DNA from: Desulfovibrio sp.
GTDB taxonomy: Bacteria; Desulfobacterota; Desulfovibrionia; Desulfovibrionales; Desulfovibrionaceae
Direction: 5' to 3'
Length of the DNA: 64,000 bases
Assembly: GCA_016218665.1 (NCBI GenBank)
Contig: JACRDI010000010.1
Coordinates: 37,000 to 100,999 of the forward strand
A program made the position numbers and the translations under genes. Below the pieces are notes generated by a model that saw only the letters and a list, made by a program, of their open reading frames with translations, did not search any database and was not told the origin of the DNA. This document shows positions 36,403 through 46,010 of the stretch, in pieces (the stretch's first letter is position 1; each line of letters starts with the position of its first letter).

Positions 36403-38582
36403 GCGAGCGGAAGCTCCACCACGAACACCGAGCCGCGTGGGCTGGCCGCCTCCACGCGCACCTGGCCCTTGTGGTCGGTGACGATGGAGCGCACGATGGT
36501 GAGCCCCAGGCCCGTGCCGCTCTTCTTGCGCGAGAAGTAGGGCTCGAACATGCGGGCGCGTTCCTCGGGCGCGAAGCCGGGGCCGTTGTCCTCCACGCTG
36601 ACGCGCGCCAGCCCCCTGGCCGGGTCGGCCCCGGCGCGCACGCGCACCGCGCCGTCCTCGCTGCCCTCCAGGGCCTCGGCCGCGTTGGTCAGCAGGTTGA
36701 TGAAGACCTTGCGCAGGCCCTCGGTGTCAAAAGGCAGACGGGGCAGGTCGTCCGCGGCGTCAAGGCTCCAGGAGATGCCGCGGTGGGCGGTGGCGAAGGT
36801 GCCCACCACCTCGGCGAGCAGCTCGCCCAGGTCGCCGGGCACGGGGTTCAGCTCCGGCAGCTTGGCGTAGCCGGAGAACTCGCCCACCATCTGCTGCAGG
36901 CGCTCCACCTCGCGCACGATGAGCTCTGCGCAGTCGTCGAAGCTCTGGTCCAGCTCCAGGCCGGAGAACTTGCGCTGGAGCCGCTGGGCCGAGAGCTTGA
37001 TGGGCGTGAGCGGGTTCTTGATCTCGTGCGCGATCCTTTGCGCCACCTCGCGCCAGGCGGCCATGCGCTGCATCTTCTCCAGCTCGGTGATGTCCTCGAA
37101 CACGGCCACCAGGCCCGTGCCTTCGCCCCCGTTGCCGTCGGCCCCGCCGGCCAGGCCCACCAGGTTCACCAAAAAGCGCGCGCTGCGTTCCTTCAGCTGC
37201 AATTCTATCTGCCGGGTCCAGCGGGCCTCGGGCACCTTGGCCAGCTGCTTCAGCGCGCCGGAGAGCAGCTCCGAAAACTCCCCGGTCACCAGATGCTGGG
37301 CCTTCAGGCCCACCAGTTGTTCGGCGTTGACGCCGAGCATGGCCTCCGCCGCCTTGTTCACGGTGCTGATGCGCCCGGTGGAGTCGGTGGAGATGACCCC
37401 GCTGGTGATGTTGTCCAGCACGGCCTCGATGTAGCGGCCGCGGCGCTCCAGCTCCTCGTACTGCTGGGCCATGCGCTCGTTGGCGCTCATCAGGCGCTTC
37501 TGGCCCGTGTCCAGGTCCTCGGCCATGTGGTTGAAGGAGCGCACCAGGGAGCCCAGCTCGTCGTCGGAGGTGTCGTCGAGCCGGACCGTCAGGTCGCCCT
37601 TGGCGATGCGCTCGGTGCCATCGGCCAGGGCCTGCACGGGCGCGCTTATCTCCTTGGCCAGGCGGAAGCCGAACCAGCTGGCGCCGAGCACGATCAAAAG
37701 GCTCATGACGCCCAGCGTCAGGTACAGGTTCATCTTCCACGGGTACTTGAGCTTGCGCAGCTTCTTGTACTCGTCCAGGCCGCGCACCACCTGGTCCAGC
37801 TTGTACATAAGCCCGCCGCCTATGCTCTCGCCCACCACGAGGAAGCCCGTCTTGCCCTCGTCCACGGGCACCAGGCCCACGATGAGGTCGTTGCCGGCGC
37901 TGGAGAGCATCACCGAGACGTAGCGCGGGTTCCTGCGCAGGTCTTCCATGTTGACCTTGCCGCGGGCCTCGCTCCACACGCGGTCGAACATCTGCGGCGG
38001 GTGCTTGTTCTGGTCGCGGCCATCGGGCGTGATGACGCCCACCACGGCCAGGCCATACTCGCGCAGGGACTCCTCCAGGTGGTTGTCCATGGCCTTGCCG
38101 CCCCAGGTGAAGTGGTTGTCCGCCACCTGGGTGATGATTTCACGGGCGCGCTGCTCCACGCGGGCCTGGGCCGACTGGTAGAAGGCCCGGCCGATCTCCA
38201 GGGACTGTTCCATGGAGTCTTCCACCTGGGTCTTGAACCAGTAGTCCACGCTGGTTTGCACGAACTTGGCCGAGACGTAGAACATGAGCGCCACCGGCAC
38301 CAGCGAGAGCAGGATGAAGGCCAGCACCAGGCGCGTGCGCAGGCGCGAGCCCAGCACGTTGCGGCGGCGCTCCAGCAGGAGCTTCACGCCGTTTCTGCCC
38401 ACCACGAACAGCACCACCAGGAGCAGGATGATGTTCAGGTTCACCAGGCCCAGGAACAGGTAGGAGTTCACTCCCAGGAGCTTCAGCTCCACCCAGGTGA
38501 GGATGACGATGGCCAGCACGCCGGCGATGGCGATGCCGATCTCCCGCTTGCGGCGCTGGCGCTCGCGGGCCTCGGTGGCCAT
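36399..38582 (-). CDS. NtrY-like sensor histidine kinase (TM, HAMP, PAS, HisKA, HATPase)
   Basis: RLVLAFILLSLVPVALMFYVSAKFV; HEIKNPLTPIKLSAQRLQRKF; DNGPGFAPEERARMFEPYFSRKKSGTGLGLTIV; start MATEARERQ at 38582. Confidence 0.88.
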   Translation of the reverse strand: MATEARERQRRKREIGIAIAGVLAIVILTWVELKLLGVNSYLFLGLVNLNIILLLVVLFVVGRNGVKLLLERRRNVLGSRLRTRLVLAFILLSLVPVALMFYVSAKFVQTSVDYWFKTQVEDSMEQSLEIGRAFYQSAQARVEQRAREIITQVADNHFTWGGKAMDNHLEESLREYGLAVVGVITPDGRDQNKHPPQMFDRVWSEARGKVNMEDLRRNPRYVSVMLSSAGNDLIVGLVPVDEGKTGFLVVGESIGGGLMYKLDQVVRGLDEYKKLRKLKYPWKMNLYLTLGVMSLLIVLGASWFGFRLAKEISAPVQALADGTERIAKGDLTVRLDDTSDDELGSLVRSFNHMAEDLDTGQKRLMSANERMAQQYEELERRGRYIEAVLDNITSGVISTDSTGRISTVNKAAEAMLGVNAEQLVGLKAQHLVTGEFSELLSGALKQLAKVPEARWTRQIELQLKERSARFLVNLVGLAGGADGNGGEGTGLVAVFEDITELEKMQRMAAWREVAQRIAHEIKNPLTPIKLSAQRLQRKFSGLELDQSFDDCAELIVREVERLQQMVGEFSGYAKLPELNPVPGDLGELLAEVVGTFATAHRGISWSLDAADDLPRLPFDTEGLRKVFINLLTNAAEALEGSEDGAVRVRAGADPARGLARVSVEDNGPGFAPEERARMFEPYFSRKKSGTGLGLTIVRSIVTDHKGQVRVEAASPRGSVFVVELPLA

Positions 38583-38607
38583 GTTCTGCTCGGTGCGGGT
38601 TTCCACG

Positions 38608-39177
38608 CTAGTACTTGAAGTGCAGCTGGTAGGAGGCCTGGGGGGCGACATCCCAGGCCCAGAAGAAGAGCGTGCGCCGGAACCAGTTGGGAATGTCCAC
38701 CTGGTGCAGGCGGATGTCCAGCGTCAGGGTGTACTGCTTGCCGCGCTCAAGGAGCTTCCACGCGCCCAGCTCCAGCGAGAGGGACTCCCAGCCCGCGCGC
38801 AGCAGCTCGTCCAGGCGGGCGTTCTTCAGCGGGGCCTCGCGCCCGGGCACGGTCAGGGTGTATTCCTTGGTCAGGGAGTCGTATTTCAGGCGGCTCACCA
38901 TGGTGGCCTCGGCCACCTGCGGGCTGGAGAAGAGGCCCCCCTGGCGCACCAGTTTGCCCTTGCAGGTCAGGGCCAGGGTTACGCCGCTCTGCAGGGCGTC
39001 GGTCACCTCGGCCAGGGAGTCCATGCCCACGCCGAAACGCGCCGCCAGCACGCCGGACTGGTTGTCGACCACCAGGTTGGAGAGCACCAGCGACTGCGCC
39101 TGGGCGGCCTGCCCCCAGAGGGTCAGGGCCAGGACGAGGGCCAGGGCTGCGGCCAGGGGCGGGCGGCGGTGCTGCAT
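38608..39177 (-). CDS. DUF4390-like exported protein
   Basis: Signal peptide (ALALVLALTLWGQAAQAQS) then a β-rich domain; directly upstream of the NtrY-like kinase. Confidence 0.65.
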   Translation of the reverse strand: MQHRRPPLAAALALVLALTLWGQAAQAQSLVLSNLVVDNQSGVLAARFGVGMDSLAEVTDALQSGVTLALTCKGKLVRQGGLFSSPQVAEATMVSRLKYDSLTKEYTLTVPGREAPLKNARLDELLRAGWESLSLELGAWKLLERGKQYTLTLDIRLHQVDIPNWFRRTLFFWAWDVAPQASYQLHFKY

Positions 39178-39340
39178 GGTCTTCCCACGTGGTCCTTCCA
39201 CGTCGGCCTTGCACGTCGGCTGTTTGCTGTGGCTGCGCCAGGCAAAGCTGTGCGCGGAGAGGCGCAGACCCCCCGCACAGCCGCAGAATAGCATTCGGCA
39301 CCTGGATTATCAAGAACCCGGCAGGCTGGAGCCCGGCCCC

Positions 39341-40072
39341 CTACGGCTTTTGCGGCCTGGGGCCGAAGATGGACGTGCCCACGCGCACGATGGTCGCGCC
39401 TTCTTCGATGGCGGTCTCGAAATCGCCCGTCATGCCCATGGAAAGTTCCGGCAGGGGGCGGGAAAGCGTGGCCGAAAGTTCGTCGCGCAGCTCGCGCAGG
39501 TATTCGAAGGCCGGGCCGGCCTCCTCGGGTGAATCGAACACCGGGGGCAGGCACATGAGGCCGCGCAGATCCAGCCCGCAGCCGCGCTCACCCAGCGATA
39601 CCACCAGCCTGGCCAGCTCCGGCAGGTCGGCCTCCTCCACGCCGGCCTTCTGCTCCTCGCCCATGTTCACCTCGATGAGCACGGGCTGGAGGACGCGGGC
39701 CTCGCTCGCCCGCTTGGCCAGCTCGCGCGCCAGCTTGGCGGAGTCCACGCTGTGGATGAGGGCGAAGCGGCCCGCCACCTGCCTGGCCTTCTTGGTCTGC
39801 AGGCCGCCGATGAAGTGCCAGAGGATGTCCTCGCCCACCAGTTCGTCCTGCTTGGCCAGGGCCTCCTGGGCGTAGGACTCGCCGAACTCCCGCTGGCCGC
39901 AGGCCAGAAGCGCCCGGATGTCGGACGCGGGATGGAACTTGCTGACCGCCACCAGGCGCACGCTCTCCGGCGCGCGGCCGCAGCGTTCGCAGGCCGCGGC
40001 CATGCGCCTGCGGACGGCTTCCAGGTTGCGGGCCAGCTCCTGCTGCCGCGCTGCTGTGCTTGAAGTGTTCAT
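39341..40072 (-). CDS. YggS/PLPBP family pyridoxal-phosphate-binding protein
   Basis: VRLVAVSKFHPASDIRALLACGQREFGESYAQEAL…WHFIGGLQTKKAR…LSMGMTGDFETAIEEGATIVRVGTSIFG. Confidence 0.92.
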   Translation of the reverse strand: MNTSSTAARQQELARNLEAVRRRMAAACERCGRAPESVRLVAVSKFHPASDIRALLACGQREFGESYAQEALAKQDELVGEDILWHFIGGLQTKKARQVAGRFALIHSVDSAKLARELAKRASEARVLQPVLIEVNMGEEQKAGVEEADLPELARLVVSLGERGCGLDLRGLMCLPPVFDSPEEAGPAFEYLRELRDELSATLSRPLPELSMGMTGDFETAIEEGATIVRVGTSIFGPRPQKP

Positions 40073-40235
40073 GGGGGCTGCATAGGCCAAAAGGCCCCCG
40101 CTGGGAAGAGCGTGGCCAAAACAGCCCTGGGAGGGACGGTTTCGCCCGGACCGCTCTGCGGGAAGAGCGCCGAGGGCAGGGCGGGGAAAGGAGAAACGCC
40201 CGGCCGGGCGCTCCCCCCTCCCGTCTTTGCCTTTT

Positions 40236-40826
40236 CTAGTGCTTGGCCCCGGCGTCGCCGGCGATGGCCTTGCCCATGCTGAAGCCCTTGCCCACGGCTT
40301 CGCCCACGCCGTAGTACATGCTGGCCCCCGGCGCGTAGAGCAGGGGCTTCAGTTTCAGCATGTCCACGTGCCCTTCGGCGTTCAGGATGGACTCTTCGGC
40401 CTTCACGTCCAGGATCTCGCCGACGAACTGGGTGTGCGCGCCCAGGTCGATGGCCTGCAGCAGCCGGCATTCCAGCACCAGCTGGCATTCCTGCACAAAG
40501 GGGGCGTCCACCAGCTCGCTCCTGATGGGGGTGAAGCCGGTGGCGGCGAACTTGTCGGCCTTTGCGCCGGAGACCATGCCCGCGTAGTCGGCCTCCTGGG
40601 CGTGCATCTGGGAGGGGACGTTCACGGTGAAGGCCTTGCGCAGCATGACGGCGTCGTAGGTGTGGCGCTCCTTGCGCACGGAAACGGTGACGCAGGGCGG
40701 CTTGGAGCAGCAGATGCCGCCCCAGGCGATGGTCATCATGTTGGCCTTGCCTTCGGCGTCGTAACTGCCAACGAGCCACACGGGCGTGGGCTGGGCCAGG
40801 GTGCCGGCCCCAAGAGACTTCTTCAT
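40236..40826 (-). CDS. flavin reductase-like FMN-binding protein (flavoredoxin-like)
   Basis: TPVWLVGSYDAEGKANMMTIAWGGICCSKPPCVTVSVRKERHTYDAVMLRKAFTVNVPS; start MKKSLGAGTL at 40826. Confidence 0.87.
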   Translation of the reverse strand: MKKSLGAGTLAQPTPVWLVGSYDAEGKANMMTIAWGGICCSKPPCVTVSVRKERHTYDAVMLRKAFTVNVPSQMHAQEADYAGMVSGAKADKFAATGFTPIRSELVDAPFVQECQLVLECRLLQAIDLGAHTQFVGEILDVKAEESILNAEGHVDMLKLKPLLYAPGASMYYGVGEAVGKGFSMGKAIAGDAGAKH

Positions 40827-40900
40827 CTTCGCGCTCCTTCGGATTGGGGGAGAGGGCAGACGTTCGCCTTCCCTGACGCTCACCCTACAAAAGTTTTTGA

Positions 40901-40931
40901 GGGGCGGGGAGGGGGCCGGGGAGGGGCGGGG
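40901..40931 (+). other. G-quadruplex-capable tract upstream of the flavoredoxin-like gene
   Basis: Six runs of at least four G with 1-2 nt spacers: ggggcggggagggggccggggaggggcgggg. Confidence 0.5.
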
Positions 40932-40964
40932 AACTTTTTCGGCCTTATGTAGGAAACTCAAAAC
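40916..40964 (+). repeat. left inverted-repeat arm flanking the DUF2778 cassette
   Basis: ccggggaggggcggggaactttttcggccttatgtaggaaactcaaaac matches the reverse complement of 42633..42691 apart from an ~11-nt insertion in the right arm. Confidence 0.85.
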
Positions 40965-41017
40965 GTATATAATCCCGCAAGTTCCGAGTGCGACTACGCC
41001 GTCATGACAAGAAGCGC

Positions 41018-41902
41018 CTACTCGCTTGTCTTGTTGCTCACACCCATGAGCTCCGGCGACGGACCTTCCTGGCTGAACTCCTCCACCTCAAAGCCGATGA
41101 CCGTATTCTTTTCGTACCAGACCACGATGGTTTGGAGGCGGGTACGGTGGGTAGCGCGCATCTCTTCCCAGCCCAGCTTGCGATTAAGCGCCGGGGTGAG
41201 CGGCTCCCGCTTCACGCTCGCAATGCCGTCGCGCCAGGAGTCCGCCGCCATTGGCCTGCCCAGGATGGACCGCACCTGTGTGCGGCTCATGCCCAGCCTG
41301 ATCCCGCTCAAGGTGGCCAGCCCGGCATGCACGCGCGGGGTACGGGCGCACAGGCTCGGCTGGCGGATGAAGGCCACGTCCGAGACCACGGCAATGGTGT
41401 TCACGAGTCCGTACACGCCATAGAGCAGAAGCACTGCGGTGCGGTCGCCAGGTGTGGCGGCGGTGTAGCACCAGCCCTCGACCCCATGCATGTCCTCCAG
41501 GCTAGGCTCCGACGCCGGAATTTTGCCGAAGAGGCCAGGAATGCGTTCTTCCCGCATGGTTTCCGGCTGGATGTAAAGCCCACCAGCGCCGCGTCCGTCC
41601 GTGGAGCCGAAAGGCCCCACCGTCAGATGCCGGGGAGCGATGTCCTGGGGCGGCGTGCCCTCCTTGCCCAAGGGCGGGACGTTGCGGTCCGGGGCCTGGA
41701 CCTTCAGGAAGGGTTCCGCAATGACGGCGATGCCCTTGTTCTCCGCGAGAGCCTCCCCGGCTATAAGGCCAAGGAGGAGGCTGGCGAAGAGAAGCGGCAG
41801 GACAAGCCTAGAGCGTGACGCGCAGGATTGAGCCCACGGGAATCTGCCTGCGCGTTGTTTCCTTCGTGAGGATGCAGCCTTGTGAGGCCTTTGGCGACTC
41901 TC
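41018..41902 (-). CDS. exported protein with BamE/SmpA-like C-terminal motif; candidate partner/immunity protein of the DUF2778 protein
   Basis: Basic n-region plus LVLPLLFASLLLGLIAGEALAEN export signal; ISG…GMSRTQVRSILGRP; reading frame overlaps the 3' end of 41808..42452. Confidence 0.5.
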   Translation of the reverse strand, partial: ESRQRPHKAASSRRKQRAGRFPWAQSCASRSRLVLPLLFASLLLGLIAGEALAENKGIAVIAEPFLKVQAPDRNVPPLGKEGTPPQDIAPRHLTVGPFGSTDGRGAGGLYIQPETMREERIPGLFGKIPASEPSLEDMHGVEGWCYTAATPGDRTAVLLLYGVYGLVNTIAVVSDVAFIRQPSLCARTPRVHAGLATLSGIRLGMSRTQVRSILGRPMAADSWRDGIASVKREPLTPALNRKLGWEEMRATHRTRLQTIVVWYEKNTVIGFEVEEFSQEGPSPELMGVSNKTSE

Positions 41903-42452
41903 CATTATGAATCCAGAATCCGTCACGGTTCATCTCCTTGAGACGCTGCCGGGTTTCCGCATCCGCAGGTTCCAGGCGAAGAATGTGCTGCCCCATACCC
42001 TTCCGGCGAGCATCCGCAGTGGTGTCCTCGACCACTTCTGTGACCTTGTAGTTCCCGCGCGGTATGACGCCTCGATTTTTCGCATCCTCAAATTCCGGCT
42101 TGTCTCGGTAGTCTTCATAGCCGGAATGTCCCTTGTCCATGAGGCGGCCACCGGCATCGCGCAGTTCCCCGGACTTCTGGCTGTACGTCAAGTGGGGTTG
42201 TCTGGGCGCTGGCGGCGGGGGCGGATACTTCGGCTTCTGCGGCGGCGTGAGCTTGCCGCGCACTTCGCTGCCGCCCGGGATGCCCCCCGGACCAGCGGCT
42301 CCGAGATACCGCCCATGCCCGTCGTAGGGCTGATCCTCGCCGCCCCCGCCGGGTTTCGTGCCCACAGGCCCCAGGCTCATCCCGGCTGCGGCGTGCTTGC
42401 CGTCCTCGCTCGCCCAGGTCCAGATCCGCTTGTCCGCGCTTCTCGTTTCCAT
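41808..42452 (-). CDS. DUF2778/Tlde1-like L,D-transpeptidase-fold protein (candidate peptidoglycan-targeting effector)
   Basis: GVIPRGNYKVTEVVED…LRLEPAD…DGFWIHNGESPKASQGCIL (H…SxGCI), no signal peptide, Gly/Pro-rich N-terminus; GGGAGG before ATG at 42452. Confidence 0.62.
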   Translation of the reverse strand: METRSADKRIWTWASEDGKHAAAGMSLGPVGTKPGGGGEDQPYDGHGRYLGAAGPGGIPGGSEVRGKLTPPQKPKYPPPPPAPRQPHLTYSQKSGELRDAGGRLMDKGHSGYEDYRDKPEFEDAKNRGVIPRGNYKVTEVVEDTTADARRKGMGQHILRLEPADAETRQRLKEMNRDGFWIHNGESPKASQGCILTKETTRRQIPVGSILRVTL

Positions 42453-42590
42453 ATATGACCTCCCAAGGTCTTTCAATGGAGTATAGCACGGCCTTTATGC
42501 GGCGGGCAAAAATCACCCGTTTTTGGCCGGCAAAAGGACAAAAATTCCCTATTGACAGGGTTCGGGGGCCAGCCCCGGCCGCACGAAATC

Positions 42591-42625
42591 AAACAGGTGG
42601 ATGCCCTGCTGGCAACCACCTGTTT
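42591..42625. repeat. inverted repeat (10-bp stem) upstream of the cassette
   Basis: AAACAGGTGG-N15-CCACCTGTTT. Confidence 0.6.
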
Positions 42626-42632
42626 CGATTCG

Positions 42633-42691
42633 GTTTTGAGTTTCCTACATAAGGGCGAACTTTTTCCAAAAAGTTCCCCGCCCCTCCCCGG
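42633..42691 (-). repeat. right inverted-repeat arm flanking the DUF2778 cassette
   Basis: gttttgagtttcctacataagggcgaactttttccaaaaagttccccgcccctccccgg; contains the palindrome GAACTTTTTCCAAAAAGTTC. Confidence 0.85.
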
Positions 42692-42703
42692 TGCTCTCGC
42701 CGG

Positions 42704-43393
<690 letters not shown>

Positions 43394-43405
43394 GGCTGCT
43401 GCCTC

Positions 43406-44698
43406 CTACAGGGTGACCAGGGCTTCGCTGGGTTCGATGCTGGCGGCCTTCCAGGCCGGGAACAGCGAGGCGAGGGAGGTGAGCAGGGCCAGAACCACGG
43501 CGGCGGCGGCCAGGTGCAGGGGCTCGAAGGCGATGGCCCCGGCGCCCTCCACCTCCAACACGGCCAGGATGCGGAAGCTGACGAGGTAGCCCGCCAGATA
43601 GCCGACGACGCCCGCCAGCAGGCCGATGGCCGCGGCCTCGGCGCAGAAGATGGAGAACACAGCCCGGCGCGGGAAGCCCAAGGAGCGCAGGATGCCTATC
43701 TCCTTCTTGCGTTCGTTGACGCTGGAGAGCATGGAGATGCCCACCATGGAGCAGCCCGTGAGCAGGATCACCAGGCTTACGGAGAGGATGAGCTTCTTGA
43801 CGAAGAGCACGCTGACCATGCGCTGCTCCACGATGCCGCGCAGGGTCTTGATTTCGACGCCGGGCAGCGTTGCGGAAATCTGGTTCACGATGTCGTCGAT
43901 GGGGCAGCCGGAGCACAGGGCGGCGACCTCCACGAAATTGACCTTGCCCGGATGGCCCGAGGCCTTCTGCAGGGCGTCCATGTCGGCCAGGAGCACGTTG
44001 TCGTCCTCGCTGCCGGTGGGGCCCAGCACGCCGGTGACCACGAACGTGTGGTGCCCCAGGGGCACCTTCGACCCCACCTTGAGGCCGAGTTTCTCCGCCG
44101 CGGCGCTGCCGGCCAACACGCCGCCAGCGCCGGCGGGAACATGGGCCACGGTCCTGGGCTTGTCGGCCTTGGGCTCTTCCGCGTGCATGCTTCCGCCCAT
44201 GCCAGTGGCCACGCCCCCGGTCTCCATCTGGCGCTTCGCCGCCTGTTCCGGCGTCTCGCCGGGGAAGGTGCCGTCCGCGAGATCCCAGAAGCCCTTGAGC
44301 TGCTTCTCCTGCTCGAAGCGCACGCCCACCAGGGCCACGGCCGTGCCCTGCACGTGGTCCATCACCACCAGCTTGGGCGCAATGACGCTGACGTTCTTGC
44401 GCAGTGCTATGCCCTCTATGCGCTTCACCGTGTCGGCCTCGTCCAGGTAGCTCACGTCGAAGAGCATGTCGCCCAGGGCGAAGCCGCCGTAGCTCACGGT
44501 GAGCTTCTCGCTCTTGGGCGAGACCAGGATGTTGGCGCCGAAGCTGACGAGCTTCTTCTCCAGCCCCTCGCCCACCACGCGGGACACGAAGCTCAGGGAC
44601 ACGATGGATACGACGCCCAGGCTGAACACCAGCAGCAGGAGCAGCGTGCGCACCCATTTCTTGCGGGCGTTGCGCAGGGCGATGGTCAGGATGTTCAT
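43406..44698 (-). CDS. FtsX/MacB-type ABC transporter permease
   Basis: NILTIALRNARKKWVRTLLLLLVFSLGVVSIVSLSFVSRVV…SMLSSVNERKKEIGILRSLGFPRRAVFSIF; start at 44698. Confidence 0.88.
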   Translation of the reverse strand: MNILTIALRNARKKWVRTLLLLLVFSLGVVSIVSLSFVSRVVGEGLEKKLVSFGANILVSPKSEKLTVSYGGFALGDMLFDVSYLDEADTVKRIEGIALRKNVSVIAPKLVVMDHVQGTAVALVGVRFEQEKQLKGFWDLADGTFPGETPEQAAKRQMETGGVATGMGGSMHAEEPKADKPRTVAHVPAGAGGVLAGSAAAEKLGLKVGSKVPLGHHTFVVTGVLGPTGSEDDNVLLADMDALQKASGHPGKVNFVEVAALCSGCPIDDIVNQISATLPGVEIKTLRGIVEQRMVSVLFVKKLILSVSLVILLTGCSMVGISMLSSVNERKKEIGILRSLGFPRRAVFSIFCAEAAAIGLLAGVVGYLAGYLVSFRILAVLEVEGAGAIAFEPLHLAAAAVVLALLTSLASLFPAWKAASIEPSEALVTL

Positions 44699-44789
44699 GC
44701 GGGCGGTCCTTTGGTTGCGTATGAGAAGAAGGGCAAGGGGCGCCGCCCCTTGGACCCGCCAGGGGGTATGCACCCCCTGGACCCGCGGG

Positions 44790-44843
44790 GCGAAGCAAAG
44801 GGCCTGGACCACGCTTCCACGTGGTCCAGGCCCTTTGCTTCGC
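44790..44843. repeat. perfect inverted repeat, 24-bp arms, 6-nt loop
   Basis: GCGAAGCAAAGGGCCTGGACCACG-cttcca-CGTGGTCCAGGCCCTTTGCTTCGC. Confidence 0.93.
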
Positions 44844-44904
44844 GGTGGGGCTGCGTGGAAGCGGCAACGCGCCTTGCAGGAAAAGTTTCCCGCCAGAATT
44901 TTTT

Positions 44905-44956
44905 GCGAGGGGTTTGCTGTTCCGGCGCGAAGACGCCGGAACAGCAAACCCCTCGC
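44905..44956. repeat. perfect inverted repeat, 23-bp arms, 6-nt loop
   Basis: GCGAGGGGTTTGCTGTTCCGGCG-cgaaga-CGCCGGAACAGCAAACCCCTCGC. Confidence 0.93.
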
Positions 44957-45049
44957 CACAGGGTGTCCAGAGGGCCTTGTGCCCTCTGGCGGGGGTCTGG
45001 GGGCAGCGCCCCCGGCGGAAGCCCACAGAGGCGGAGCCCCTGCGTCCAC

Positions 45050-45568
45050 CTAGAAGAATTTCGCTCCGGCGGCCAGATCGGATTCCTTGATGACCACGTT
45101 CTTGCCGTCCACGTTGCGCGGCAGGGGCGAGGGGTTGCAGCCTCCCTTCACCTCCATGACGCGCGCGGTGTTGAAGCGCATGCCGCAGTTGTTGCACACC
45201 ATCACGTCGCCATCCTGCTTGTAGCCCTTCTTGGCTTGGAAGCACACGTCGCAGGCGTCCAGCGCGGTGCGGATGACGCCGTCCCGGCTTTTGACCACAA
45301 AGAACTTCACGTCCTTGCCGCCGGCCTTGATGGTGTAGAAGTGGGCCTTGCCGTCGGAGACGTCGGCCACGGGGATGGTCACGGTGCCGGCCTTGGCCTT
45401 CACCTCAGCGGGGCCGCCGAAGAAGCCCGCGTGGGCCTTGGTGAGGGAGGAGAGCAGCAGCAGCGCGAGGACCGCCAGGGCGGCAAGGACGACAAGATGC
45501 CCGGGGCCGGCGTAGGGGGAGGGAGCGGCGACGGCGATGGCGCGGGGGCGGTTGCGGCGATGGGACAT
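45050..45568 (-). CDS. DUF2318-like membrane-anchored protein with two Cys pairs
   Basis: TM then AHFYTIKAGGKDVKFFVVKSRDGVIRTALDACDVCFQAKKGYKQDGDVMVCNNCGMRFN; start MSHRRN at 45568. Confidence 0.78.
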   Translation of the reverse strand: MSHRRNRPRAIAVAAPSPYAGPGHLVVLAALAVLALLLLSSLTKAHAGFFGGPAEVKAKAGTVTIPVADVSDGKAHFYTIKAGGKDVKFFVVKSRDGVIRTALDACDVCFQAKKGYKQDGDVMVCNNCGMRFNTARVMEVKGGCNPSPLPRNVDGKNVVIKESDLAAGAKFF

Positions 45569-46010
45569 TGGGGCGGTCTCCTGGCTTGCTGCGGGCTTGC
45601 GAGAGGGGGAGGAGCGGGGGGCGGAGGTGGAAGAGCGAAACCCCCGCCCCCCGGCTGTGCAAACCCTCTCTGCACACGGGGTAGTCTTACGCAATCTCCG
45701 TGCCATGGAAAAACATTTTTTATTTGAGCACCATGACCGCGGGCACAGGGCGCGGCGGCAGCATTTTGCGCATATTCATGCACAAATGTGCGAACGAAAT
45801 TGCACAAGTCAAGACGTGGATGCGCGTGTTCTAAGCATACGGAGGGCCCGGTTTTCTGGCCCAAACGGCTTGACGTTTCAGGGGGAGTCTGGAATAGACA
45901 GCGGAGGTATTGTTCCCTATTTCACAATGGTTTTGCAGGTATCGGGCCAGCTTTCCGGGGATGGGAAAGCGGGGCTGTCGTCTTGTGTCACGGGCTGTTC
46001 AGGGGGGCGC

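Noticed and set aside
41018-42476. Complete type VI secretion locus near the Tlde1-like gene
   Set aside because: No Tss, Hcp, VgrG or PAAR-like ORF in the window; only a possible orphan effector pair.
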